Positions 11,653 through 18,819 of a DNA stretch of 19,841 nucleotides are shown piece after piece. The position numbers were made by a program, and so were the translations under genes. A model generated the notes under the pieces. The model was given only the letters and a program-made list of their open reading frames with translations. It searched no databases and was not told the origin of the DNA. The stretch is from contig CAYHTR010000008.1 of assembly GCA_964359745.1 (NCBI GenBank), positions 1 to 19,841 of the forward strand, given 5' to 3'. This stretch comes from JANLHG01 sp964359745 (GTDB lineage Bacteria; Patescibacteriota; Minisyncoccia; Phycocordibacterales; PALSA-1337). How positions within the stretch are numbered: the first letter of the stretch is position 1; each line of letters begins with the position of its first letter.

Positions 11653-14121
11653 ATGAGAACAACAAAAGCGATAGTTTTAGCGGTTGTGGTAGCGATGTTG
11701 GTGTTAGTGACGACGACAGTTCAAGCACAAATCGCACCTACAAATATGGTGCTGATTCCAGCAGGCGAATTCCAAATGGGAGATACGTTTAGCAAAGTTA
11801 ATAATCAAGAACATCCAATTCGTGTTATTTTCATAAGTGCATTTTATATAGACAAATATGAAGTAACTAAATCACTTTGGGACGAAGTATATAGATGGGC
11901 CACTAATCATGGTTATAGTTTCGATAATCCTGGCTCTGGCAAAGCAACAAACCATCCAATTCAGTTTATCAACTGGTATGATGCAGTGAAGTGGTGTAAT
12001 GCACGAAGTGAGAGAGAGGGATTAATTCCTGCATATTACACAAACTTATCACAAAATATGTTGTACCGTAAAGGACGAGTTGATATGGATAATAATTGGG
12101 TTAAGTGGAATATTGGATATCGTTTACCAACGGAAGCTGAATGGGAAAAAGCAGCTCGAGGTGGAACGAGTGGTCATCTTTTTTCATGGACAAATACTGA
12201 AACTATCACACATAGTCAGGCAAATTACGAAAGTAAAGAATGGTTGAGTTTTGACATAAGCCCTACACGTGGTTATCACCCAACTTATAACACTGGCGAC
12301 ATGCCTTATACCAGTCCCGTAGGATCATTTGCACCAAATGGATATGGTTTATATGACATGATTGGAAATGTGTGGGATATGTGTTGGGATTGGCAAGATT
12401 CACTATATTATGATACTTCACCTAAGGTAGATCCTAGGGGAGGTTCTAGCTCAAGTTTAACTCACGTAGTACGTGGTGGTTGTTGGTTCTATGATGCCAA
12501 ACATTGCCGAGTAGCAGGTTCTTATGGTTATATGTTAACTACTGCACGTGACTATAGCTTCGGTTTCCGGACAGTTTTAGGGTCAACAATAACATGGAAG
12601 CAAGTAATTGAAATTCAACCTAAACAGCCGACATATTCCGAAGCGCCGAAAAAAGAAGATGCGAAAGATAGTTTGGTTTTGGTAACACACGGCTGGCAGC
12701 CAGCGTGGAAGCCAGTTGATATGGCGTGGGTGGATGATATGACGAATAACATCACAACCTACATCATTGCTAATGGACTCAATAATTGGCAAGTTAGTGC
12801 ACATAAGTGGGTGGAGAAAGCACGAACACCTTTTCCAAGCACAGCACTTGATAATGCCGAACAAGAAGGTGGAAATTTAGGTAATTCCATTGCAAATAAA
12901 GAATGGAAACATGTGCATTTAATAGCCCATAGTGCCGGGTCGGCATTAATTCGTTCGGCTACAGAAAAAATCAAGGATAAATGGAAAAACACATTAGTTC
13001 ACCAAACATTTCTTGACCCTTATGTTGGATTAATCTATGGCGGAAGAAACAAATACGGCGATAATGCTGATTGGGCAGATAGTTACTTCACTAAGGACTT
13101 GGAAACAAGCGGAGAAATTTTTACACTCACAGAAGGAGCTTTAAAATATGCTTTTAATGTGGATGTGACATTTCTAGACAAAAGCAAAACCACAGGAAAT
13201 GTTTATCACTCTTCTTCTGGTTCCGTTATCCAACAATGTCAGGAAGCAACAACAACTCACGCATGGCCATATGAGTTTTATTCAAAGACAATCACAGGTT
13301 TATTACCTGAGACAGAGATAAAGGGATTAGGTTTTCAAATGAGTAAAGAAGGTGGAAATTGGGATCCTACTAGTATTCAATACAAAGTAGGAAATGATCC
13401 ATCTTTTGTGTTGGGAACTCCCGACCCCTCTTGCCTTCCCTCTCTCTATCAAACAACACCGGCATACCTCGGCCAAATGAATTTTTCCACCACCCCTTCT
13501 ACAATTAGCACAACTGGAGTGGTTCAGAAAAATGATTTTGGCTTTAATCTTACGAGCTTAATGCGATTGGTAAAGCTTCAATCGCTTAAAGCTCCCGTTC
13601 TCTCGGAGGGACCGGCGTGGATAGCTTCAACGGTCACAATCACCAACGCAGTTAACCTTCTTTCTTTTGAAACCGTTTTCTCAAGCGGGACAGGAGCGGA
13701 AGGATTGCTGTCGGTTTATTGGGAAACGAATGTCATTGGAACCATAGACGAACGAGTAGCGTCGTCTGGAATTCATCAATATACATTTCCCATTCCCAAA
13801 GTCACAAACGGCATTCAAACACTTGGGTTTCGTTTGGATTCTTTCACTAACATCACTTCAAGCGTGACTGTCACAAATGTTTCGCTTGGATTTGCGGGAG
13901 TGAAAGAGCCGTTTTCGTTGTCATTTGTTGGTTCTCAAACAGACGGATTGCCGATACTTCAATTAACAGGTCAAAAGGATTTTAACTACACAGTTGAGAC
14001 CTCCACTAACCTCATCGATTGGAAAGTGTTTGCAATTCTTGTTAATACAAATGGTGTCGTACGATTCAATTCGTCACCCATTCAAAGCACAGCTTTATTT
14101 TACAGAGCTGTTGCGCAATAA
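11653..14121 (+). CDS. Secreted SUMF1-like / serine hydrolase multidomain protein
   Basis: This 822-residue exported protein has a signal peptide (1-25, ending VQA). Residues about 30-308 are a SUMF1/FGE-like fold: MVLIPAGEFQMG, YEVTKSLWDEV, YRLPTEAEWEKAARGG, YGLYDMIGNVWDMCWDW, RGGCW and FGFRTV. About 338-545 is an alpha/beta-hydrolase: HGW (346-348), nucleophile elbow AHSAG with Ser427, probable acid Asp455 (FLDP) and probable base His536 (THAWPY). The rest is beta-rich, closing with YTVETSTNLIDW and FYRAV, a C-terminal style I associate with Verrucomicrobia-type secreted proteins. The FGE copper-binding cysteine pair is not spaced as in true FGE (C277 and C285), so sulfatase activation is unlikely. 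No Shine-Dalgarno is seen. G+C rises in the 3' third. Probably acquired by transfer. Confidence 0.88.
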   Translation: MRTTKAIVLAVVVAMLVLVTTTVQAQIAPTNMVLIPAGEFQMGDTFSKVNNQEHPIRVIFISAFYIDKYEVTKSLWDEVYRWATNHGYSFDNPGSGKATNHPIQFINWYDAVKWCNARSEREGLIPAYYTNLSQNMLYRKGRVDMDNNWVKWNIGYRLPTEAEWEKAARGGTSGHLFSWTNTETITHSQANYESKEWLSFDISPTRGYHPTYNTGDMPYTSPVGSFAPNGYGLYDMIGNVWDMCWDWQDSLYYDTSPKVDPRGGSSSSLTHVVRGGCWFYDAKHCRVAGSYGYMLTTARDYSFGFRTVLGSTITWKQVIEIQPKQPTYSEAPKKEDAKDSLVLVTHGWQPAWKPVDMAWVDDMTNNITTYIIANGLNNWQVSAHKWVEKARTPFPSTALDNAEQEGGNLGNSIANKEWKHVHLIAHSAGSALIRSATEKIKDKWKNTLVHQTFLDPYVGLIYGGRNKYGDNADWADSYFTKDLETSGEIFTLTEGALKYAFNVDVTFLDKSKTTGNVYHSSSGSVIQQCQEATTTHAWPYEFYSKTITGLLPETEIKGLGFQMSKEGGNWDPTSIQYKVGNDPSFVLGTPDPSCLPSLYQTTPAYLGQMNFSTTPSTISTTGVVQKNDFGFNLTSLMRLVKLQSLKAPVLSEGPAWIASTVTITNAVNLLSFETVFSSGTGAEGLLSVYWETNVIGTIDERVASSGIHQYTFPIPKVTNGIQTLGFRLDSFTNITSSVTVTNVSLGFAGVKEPFSLSFVGSQTDGLPILQLTGQKDFNYTVETSTNLIDWKVFAILVNTNGVVRFNSSPIQSTALFYRAVAQ

Positions 14122-14138
14122 GTTCTTTTTAGTTCACG

Positions 14139-14170
14139 AGAGCCGATGATTAATCGGCTCTTTTTATTTT
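14139..14170 (+). terminator. Intrinsic terminator of the SUMF1/hydrolase gene
   Basis: A 9-bp perfect stem AGAGCCGAT/ATCGGCTCT with a 5-nt loop is followed by TTTTTATTTT on the plus strand, 17 nt after the stop codon. Confidence 0.9.
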
Positions 14171-14472
14171 CTAGATTTTATGTAACCAACTAAAGCACCT
14201 ATTAGCGAACCAATAATAAACCAAAATGGAACACTAAAAACTACCATGTTCGCTTCAGCAAAACCTGAACTGTAATGAAAAACTGGTCCTAATAAATTTA
14301 ATATTAATCCCGCGGGATATATTGGACCAATCATTACAAAAGCTACACAAAGCATACCACTATAACCAGAAACCAAAAAACTACATGAATAGTACAAAAA
14401 AACAAAAACAAATGTAATTCCTCCTGCAATTACCCCACCCCTTAACCAACTTGGCCAATTTTTAAAAGTCAT
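14164..14472 (-). CDS. Small three-helix membrane protein
   Basis: This 102-residue integral membrane protein has segments at about 12-34, 38-62 and 76-97, with short loops, an N-terminal NWPSWLRGG motif and the basic tail KSRK. The tryptophan-rich start and the GxxxG-like GSLIGALVGY of the last helix are familiar from Parcubacterial membrane proteins, but no function is known to me. It starts 6 nt after the second SET gene and is likely the third gene of that unit. It converges with the SUMF1/hydrolase gene, and its stop lies in the T-tract of that gene's terminator. Confidence 0.7.
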   Translation of the reverse strand: MTFKNWPSWLRGGVIAGGITFVFVFLYYSCSFLVSGYSGMLCVAFVMIGPIYPAGLILNLLGPVFHYSSGFAEANMVVFSVPFWFIIGSLIGALVGYIKSRK

Positions 14473-14478
14473 ATATTT

Positions 14479-14889
14479 TTATTTCCCTTTTATTATATAA
14501 GTAAAATCTTTATCATTTATTCCTCTGCGTTCAAACCAATCTTTTTCATAATGAGTGTAATTACATACCAATTCTTCCCCAGATTTAATATCTCTTCCAG
14601 CTTTGTCAAAATCAGGAGTGGATAATATATTTGGATCTATTGAATGATTGATAAATCTTTGGTCATCTATGCATATAACATATAGGTTCTGTTTTTTGTC
14701 AAAATAAGAATACTTCAAAAACTGTTCTTTAGTCCACGATGGTAGATTGTCCAATTCTTCTTGTGTATAAGAAATATCAAAACGGGGCTCATATTCCCAT
14801 GTTGTGGTATCTTTCGGTATGAATTGGTCAGCAAAAAGCCCAATTCCATGTATATGACTCATCTGTAATTTTGTTTTAACTTTTAGCAT
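14479..14889 (-). CDS. SET-domain protein (copy 2 of a tandem pair)
   Basis: This 136-residue protein is essentially a bare SET domain, the fold of SAM-dependent protein lysine methyltransferases. It has the N-terminal strand with HGIGLFADQFIPKDTTTW (14-31; the GIGLFA signature), the core motif RFINHSIDPN (78-87), and GRDIKSGEELVCNY (98-111, the GEEL..DY-type motif with N in place of D). The post-SET cysteines are absent. It is clearly paralogous to the next gene upstream. The ATG follows that gene's stop after five C, with no Shine-Dalgarno, so translation is probably coupled. The substrate is unknown; ribosomal or DNA-binding proteins are possible. Confidence 0.85.
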   Translation of the reverse strand: MLKVKTKLQMSHIHGIGLFADQFIPKDTTTWEYEPRFDISYTQEELDNLPSWTKEQFLKYSYFDKKQNLYVICIDDQRFINHSIDPNILSTPDFDKAGRDIKSGEELVCNYTHYEKDWFERRGINDKDFTYIIKGK

Positions 14890-14894
14890 GGGGG

Positions 14895-15275
14895 TTAATG
14901 TTCAAAACCTATGTTGTTAAAATAATTCTCATCAAATTTAGTATAGTCACAGAGAAGTTCCTCTCCCTTTTTTATATCTCTAGCCGCAATATCTTCCTTC
15001 TGGGTTGACAATATATTTGGTTTAGATGAATGATTTATGAATCTCTGATCATCAAAACATAAAACATATTTATTAATAGTTTTGTCCCAATAAGCATATT
15101 TGAAAAACTGTTTCTTAGTTACCTCGTCCATTTTTTCAATATCTTTTTTTGTAAATGCTTGATCATATTTATTAGAATAGACCCAAGTGGTAGTTCCTTT
15201 AGGAATAAATTGGTCAGCAAATAGACCTAGACCATGTGTTTTACTCTTATCAAGTTTGGTTTTAATTAAAATCAT
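14895..15275 (-). CDS. SET-domain protein (copy 1 of a tandem pair)
   Basis: From the chosen start MILIKTKLDKS it is a 126-residue SET domain: THGLGLFADQFIPKGTTTW, RFINHSSKPN, ARDIKKGEELLCDY, then a short tail. All three classic SET motifs are intact, including the NHS motif and GEEL..DY, so methyltransferase activity is plausible. A start 15 codons upstream would lie inside the divergent kinase gene and beyond the promoter, so I prefer position 15275. It shares long identical runs (GLFADQFIPK, DDQRFINHS) with copy 2, indicating duplication. A TGG-TAATAT -10 candidate at 15292-15297 overlaps the kinase promoter on the other strand. Confidence 0.85.
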   Translation of the reverse strand: MILIKTKLDKSKTHGLGLFADQFIPKGTTTWVYSNKYDQAFTKKDIEKMDEVTKKQFFKYAYWDKTINKYVLCFDDQRFINHSSKPNILSTQKEDIAARDIKKGEELLCDYTKFDENYFNNIGFEH

Positions 15276-15282
15276 TTTAATG

Positions 15283-15302
15283 TATGGTATAATATTACCA
15301 TA
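15283..15302. promoter_or_regulatory. Inverted repeat with overlapping divergent -10 boxes
   Basis: TATGGTA and TACCATA are 7-bp arms around TAATAT. On the plus strand it gives TGG-TATAAT (-10 at 15288-15293, 11 nt before the kinase ATG). On the minus strand it gives TGG-TAATAT (-10 at 15292-15297, 16 nt before the SET ATG). The two promoters overlap and would compete. Confidence 0.6.
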
Positions 15303-15304
15303 AA

Positions 15305-16954
15305 ATGAATCAGATTTCATCTATAACAAAATGTGGGTTTGAAGGAGCAAAATATTTATTTTTTGGTCCAAATGTTGCTCCACTTGTTTATTATTCACAT
15401 CTTCCAATAGCTATTATATCTTTTTTATTAGCATTTTTTATAATATTTAAAAATAGAAAAGAATTGTCAAATAAAATTTTATTTTTTACAATTTTATCTT
15501 TTGTTATATGGGTTATTTGCGATTCGATTTACTGGGCAAGTAATAGAAGTGACGTGATCATGTTCGTTTGGTCAATAGATGTATTATTTGAACCTCTTGT
15601 CTATATTGGAAGCTTATATCTATTGTATGTTCTCATAGATAAAAAAGATATCACTTTCAATAAAAAGTTAGTTTTATTTATTTTATATCTACCATTAGTG
15701 ATTTTTATACCTACAAGATTCACATTATCTAGTTTTGATATTACTTCATGTCTTGCAAATGAAGGTCCAATTGCACTTTATTATTCATATTTTATAGAGT
15801 TAATTATTATTTTTTGGATTATTATTTCTTCTATAAAAAGATATTGGTCTACAAAAGAATCTAAAATGAAGAATGAAGTTGTTTTTCTTACTACAGGTAT
15901 CATACTATTTCTAGCTGCATTTTCTTGGGGAAATATTACTGGTAGTTTTACCGATAATTGGGAATTGGGACAGTATGGTCTTTTTGGAATGCCCATATTT
16001 ATTGGTTTTCTTGCTTATAGCGTAGTGAGATTTCAAACATTTAATATAAAACTTATTGGAGCTAATGTTCTTGTTGCTGGACTTTGGGTACTTACTGGGT
16101 CACTTTTGTTTTTAAATAATTTGGGTATTATGCGTATAGTGATTATTATAACTTTGCTCATTACGGTAATTTTTGGAATTTTGCTTATAAAATCAGTGAG
16201 AAGAGAAGTTCGTCAGCGGGAATTGATTGAAAAGCAGGAAAAGGAGCTTGAAATTGCGAATCAACAATTGTCGGAATTTATGTCATTTGCTTCGCATGAA
16301 ATCAGGACTCCCGCCACTTTAATTAAAGGAATGTCAGCAGACGCTCTGGAGGGTGATATGGGAACACTTGAACCGCATGTTAAAGACGCCATGCAAAAAG
16401 TTTATATAAAAAGCAATGACTTGATAGATTTGGTGGGGTCATATCTTGATAAATCAAAAATTGAACTTAACCAATTGAGTTACAATTTTTTACCATTTGG
16501 TATGAAAGATATGGTAAAAGAAATTGTGCAAGAGTTTCAACCAAATGCCGAGCAAGAAAAACTCACTTTGAAAAATCTCACGAATATGGAAGACGCATAT
16601 AATCTGCAAGCGGATAAAGGCAAGATTAAAGAAGTTTTGAGAAATCTTATCGGTAATGCTATAAAATATAATATTCCAAATGGCTCTGTTTCAGTTTCTG
16701 CGACAAAAAATGGCGAAAATATTTTGGTAAATATCTCAGATACTGGCGTTGGAATACCACAAGAAATAATCCCTCAATTATTTAAAAAGTTTTCTCGAGC
16801 TGACGCTAAAAAAGTTAATTTATTGGGTTCCGGACTCGGTTTGTTTCTTGCAAAAACATTTATTGACGCTCATCACGGAAAAATCTGGGCAGAATCGGCA
16901 GGCGAAAACAAAGGTTCAACATTTTTTATTGAATTGCCTATTGCACAAAAGTAA
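15305..16954 (+). CDS. Membrane sensor histidine kinase with 7TM-type sensor
   Basis: This 549-residue kinase has an N-terminal region with about eight hydrophobic segments (about 30-50, 57-77, 88-111, 120-136, 157-176, 190-208, 225-242 and 250-298). The arrangement resembles the 7TM histidine kinase sensor type (HisKA_7TM). A short coiled coil (300-325) leads to the HisKA H-box FASHEIRTP with phosphoacceptor His331. The ATPase domain has the N-box LIGNAIKYN (448-456), G1 DTGVGIP (479-485), the F-box FKKFSRA and G2 GSGLGLFLAK (508-517), so it looks catalytically complete. No response regulator is encoded in the window, making it an orphan. It shares an overlapping divergent promoter with the SET genes. 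Confidence 0.92.
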   Translation: MNQISSITKCGFEGAKYLFFGPNVAPLVYYSHLPIAIISFLLAFFIIFKNRKELSNKILFFTILSFVIWVICDSIYWASNRSDVIMFVWSIDVLFEPLVYIGSLYLLYVLIDKKDITFNKKLVLFILYLPLVIFIPTRFTLSSFDITSCLANEGPIALYYSYFIELIIIFWIIISSIKRYWSTKESKMKNEVVFLTTGIILFLAAFSWGNITGSFTDNWELGQYGLFGMPIFIGFLAYSVVRFQTFNIKLIGANVLVAGLWVLTGSLLFLNNLGIMRIVIIITLLITVIFGILLIKSVRREVRQRELIEKQEKELEIANQQLSEFMSFASHEIRTPATLIKGMSADALEGDMGTLEPHVKDAMQKVYIKSNDLIDLVGSYLDKSKIELNQLSYNFLPFGMKDMVKEIVQEFQPNAEQEKLTLKNLTNMEDAYNLQADKGKIKEVLRNLIGNAIKYNIPNGSVSVSATKNGENILVNISDTGVGIPQEIIPQLFKKFSRADAKKVNLLGSGLGLFLAKTFIDAHHGKIWAESAGENKGSTFFIELPIAQK

Positions 16955-16965
16955 TTCTGATAAAT

Positions 16966-17002
16966 AAAAAAATCCTCGCAGTGCCGGAGCTCCGCGAAGA
17001 TT
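16966..17002 (-). terminator. Intrinsic terminator of the PQ-loop-like gene
   Basis: On the minus strand the stem AATCTTCGC/GCGAGGATT (16994-17002 with 16971-16979, one mismatch) encloses a loop carrying the palindrome CGGAGCTCCG. It is followed by seven T. It begins at the stop codon of the membrane protein gene. Confidence 0.75.
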
Positions 17003-17609
17003 AATGATTATTTTTTTGTTTTCGAAAGATAAGATATGTTATGTAACCATTTAGCGTAATGATGTATATTTGGTACACACTTTCGCTAAATGCCCATTTA
17101 CTAATCGCAAATGCGTTTATAGCAGCTGCGATCGTCGCTAACATCCACGCCGGTCCATCTTCAGTCTCTGGTCTTAATCTAGATTTTACGATTGTCGGAT
17201 ATAATCCAACAAAATCGCTAAAAAGATTGACCATTAGAACGATAAGTGTTGCTCCATCAATTTTTAAATAGATAAGCACACCCCAAAGAATGATGCTTGA
17301 TATGCTGATTTTAAAGCAAAGCATATCAATTTCAAAACTTTTTCTATCGCTTTTTTCTCCGTATTTAAGGGAGAGTAAAGCAATAATTAAAGGATTGACA
17401 ACATAAGTTATAGGAATCCATATCGTGGCTCGATTCTCAGGCTTCATCTCAATAAGATAGCCAATCAAAATCATTCCTCCCACAAATGTCATAATCCACC
17501 AAGTTACCTTGTTTGGCTTTGTGACACCTCTAAAGATGCTAATGATGTAAATAACAACGGAGATAAATGAAAGTATCCCTGCTGTTTTTCCAACTAATTC
17601 GGGATTCAT
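17001..17609 (-). CDS. PQ-loop-like integral membrane protein
   Basis: This 202-residue protein has six to seven membrane segments. It appears to have two related halves: TKPNKVTWWIMTFVGGM (about 30-46) and RPETEDGPAWMLATIAAAIN (about 145-164) both give P-x(2-5)-W-x-x-x followed by a helix. This is reminiscent of PQ-loop/SemiSWEET-type transporters, though the classical PQ pair is absent. Substrate unknown. The start is well supported by AAGGAGGG 3 nt upstream. It has a canonical promoter, TTGACT-N17-TATAGT, and a leader with a strong hairpin at its 5' end, unlike most genes here. A terminator follows at its stop. Confidence 0.7.
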   Translation of the reverse strand: MNPELVGKTAGILSFISVVIYIISIFRGVTKPNKVTWWIMTFVGGMILIGYLIEMKPENRATIWIPITYVVNPLIIALLSLKYGEKSDRKSFEIDMLCFKISISSIILWGVLIYLKIDGATLIVLMVNLFSDFVGLYPTIVKSRLRPETEDGPAWMLATIAAAINAFAISKWAFSESVYQIYIITLNGYITYLIFRKQKNNH

Positions 17610-17612
17610 TCA

Positions 17613-17620
17613 CCCTCCTT
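17613..17620 (-). promoter_or_regulatory. Strong Shine-Dalgarno (AAGGAGGG)
   Basis: Lies 3 nt before the ATG of the PQ-loop-like gene and fixes its start. Confidence 0.8.
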
Positions 17621-17626
17621 TTTTAA

Positions 17627-17659
17627 GGTTCAAACTGGCGTTATTGCCAAGTTTCAACC
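17627..17659 (-). promoter_or_regulatory. 5'-leader hairpin or operator
   Basis: GGTT-AAACT-GGC pairs with GCC-AGTTT-AACC (12 bp, one mismatch and one bulge, loop about 6 nt). Its upstream edge coincides with the predicted transcription start of the PQ-loop-like gene, so it is either a 5'-terminal RNA stem or a DNA operator. Confidence 0.55.
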
Positions 17660-17662
17660 TAT

Positions 17663-17691
17663 ACTATATCATATTCACTTTGATGAGTCAA
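17663..17691 (-). promoter_or_regulatory. Canonical sigma-70 promoter (TTGACT-N17-TATAGT)
   Basis: The -35 TTGACT is at 17686-17691 and the -10 TATAGT at 17663-17668, with a 17-bp spacer. It drives the PQ-loop-like gene; the -35 overlaps the 3' end of the 40-residue micro-ORF. Confidence 0.7.
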
Positions 17692-17797
17692 TAACAGGGT
17701 AATCTTTAGCAATCATTGTTCTATAAAATGTAAAAGCTATAGATAAACCAATGAGAATGAAAACTGTTATTATTAATATTTTAGATTTTTTTTCCAT
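17675..17797 (-). CDS. 40-residue single-pass membrane micro-protein downstream of speD
   Basis: The ORF reads MEKKSKILIITVFILIGLS and ends DYPVIDSSK: a basic N-terminus, one membrane helix (about 7-24) and a short polar tail. It starts 4 nt after the speD stop, so it is probably co-translated with speD. No family is recognised. The clean N-in topology and tight spacing support a real gene, but no ribosome binding site stands out. Confidence 0.55.
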   Translation of the reverse strand: MEKKSKILIITVFILIGLSIAFTFYRTMIAKDYPVIDSSK

Positions 17798-17801
17798 TTT
17801 T

Positions 17802-18200
17802 TTAATATATATTTTCTTTGGGATACCTCGTTCCTCTTTTAATAAAATTACTTTCGATGTCTTTTAAATCAAAAGATTTTTTAAAATAATCTATAATAAA
17901 TTGTCCGTCCATACCATTTTTGCAAGTATAAACATCTGCGCTGACAAAACCTCTTTTGGGAAAAGTGTGAATGCTAATGTGACTTTCCGCAATCACAACA
18001 AAACCGCTCCAACCGCCAGGATCTTTTGAATTGTTGCCTTTGGCAAAATAAACAACCGGCTCGGACAATTTTGACATAGATAATAATCCAGGAAGTTTAT
18101 CTAAAATATCAAAAACCAGATTTTTATCATTTAATTTTTTTTCATCACCACCATATCCGTCAATCGTAACATGTTCCCCAAAATGAGAATTTGAATTCAT
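17802..18200 (-). CDS. speD: S-adenosylmethionine decarboxylase-like pyruvoyl enzyme (SpeD)
   Basis: This 132-residue proenzyme is of the prokaryotic SpeD type. The self-cleavage site lies in AESHISIHTFP, between Glu72 and Ser73; the serine becomes the pyruvoyl group. The motifs HFGEHVTIDGYG (6-17) and SADVYTC with Cys93 are in place. Classical SpeD makes decarboxylated SAM for spermidine synthesis. This sequence belongs to the divergent type with DPGGWSGFVVIAESH, and no speE lies in the window. Some SpeD relatives are known to have changed to arginine or ornithine decarboxylation, so the substrate is open. The ATG lies 6 nt after TGA-TATAAT, so the message is probably leaderless. Confidence 0.88.
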   Translation of the reverse strand: MNSNSHFGEHVTIDGYGGDEKKLNDKNLVFDILDKLPGLLSMSKLSEPVVYFAKGNNSKDPGGWSGFVVIAESHISIHTFPKRGFVSADVYTCKNGMDGQFIIDYFKKSFDLKDIESNFIKRGTRYPKENIY

Positions 18201-18206
18201 AAATTA

Positions 18207-18212
18207 ATTATA
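18207..18212 (-). promoter_or_regulatory. Extended -10 promoter of speD (TGA-TATAAT), leaderless
   Basis: TATAAT with an upstream TGA ends 6 nt before the speD ATG. Confidence 0.65.
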
Positions 18213-18231
18213 TCATAACGAACAGTAATTT

Positions 18232-18248
18232 TATTTAGATTTATTTTC
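18232..18248. repeat. Direct repeat flanking fic, copy 1
   Basis: TATTTAGATTTATTTTC, 17 nt identical to 18820-18836, one base beyond the fic stop codon. It is AT-rich, so chance cannot be excluded. Confidence 0.6.
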
Positions 18249-18249
18249 A

Positions 18250-18804
18250 TCAGTTTCCCTTATGCAAATCTTCTTCTTCGTAATAGTATGATTGCTCAAC
18301 ACCCTTCATGTAAACTTCGCGGTCGTCTATTTTGTCGGTCAAAGAGCCACGCAAAAGTTCGCGGATTTCTAAACTATTGATGGGACTGCGTTGCATGGCG
18401 TTGAGATAATCCATTTTGTCAATTTTTGCCCAATCGACGCACTTCTTGATATTCTTTTTCAAAATCAAATCCAACCAAATCCGCATGCTCCGACCATTGC
18501 CCTCCATAAATGGGTGCGCTATGTTCATTTCCACATATTTGGTGACGATCTCCTCAAAGGTATGCTCGGGCACTTTTTCTACCTTAGCCAAACTTTCCAC
18601 CAGATATAAATGAGAGGCAAAACGAAAACCGCCCTTGCTTAAATCTTTAGTGCGAATTTCTCCGGCAAAGCCATACAGACCGCCAAAGAGATGGGCGTGA
18701 ATCTGTTGCAAGCCCTTGGTAGTGCCAACTTCAAAACTCTCGATCTCCCGACTACCAAAAAGTTTTATGACCCGCTCTTTACTGATTATATCAATGTTTT
18801 CCAT
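18250..18804 (-). CDS. Fic-domain AMP transferase, class III type
   Basis: Fic enzymes transfer AMP (or related groups) from nucleotides to hydroxyl side chains of target proteins. The 184-residue protein has the full catalytic motif HPFMEGNGRSMR (97-108), the flap region GEIRTKDLSKGGFRFA (48-63), and a C-terminal helix with SYYYEE (172-177). The last fits the inhibitory SxxxE(G/N) pattern of class III Fic proteins such as Neisseria NmFic, except E for the final G/N. Tyr173 matches the NmFic residue reported to be auto-modified. Autoinhibition is therefore built in and no antitoxin is needed. NmFic-like proteins target gyrase; the target here is unknown. TGG-TATAAT ends 6 nt before the ATG. 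A 17-nt direct repeat flanks the gene. Confidence 0.92.
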   Translation of the reverse strand: MENIDIISKERVIKLFGSREIESFEVGTTKGLQQIHAHLFGGLYGFAGEIRTKDLSKGGFRFASHLYLVESLAKVEKVPEHTFEEIVTKYVEMNIAHPFMEGNGRSMRIWLDLILKKNIKKCVDWAKIDKMDYLNAMQRSPINSLEIRELLRGSLTDKIDDREVYMKGVEQSYYYEEEDLHKGN

Positions 18805-18810
18805 AGTTTA

Positions 18811-18816
18811 ATTATA
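18811..18816 (-). promoter_or_regulatory. Extended -10 promoter of fic (TGG-TATAAT), leaderless
   Basis: TATAAT with an upstream TGG ends 6 nt before the fic ATG. Confidence 0.7.
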
Positions 18817-18819
18817 CCA

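Noticed and set aside
11740..12576. A functional formylglycine-generating enzyme for sulfatases
   Set aside because: The SUMF1 fold is recognisable, but the active-site cysteine pair spacing does not match, and no sulfatase is nearby.
15276..15320. An upstream start for SET copy 1
   Set aside because: It would begin inside the divergent kinase coding region and upstream of the predicted promoter; the shorter form aligns with copy 2.
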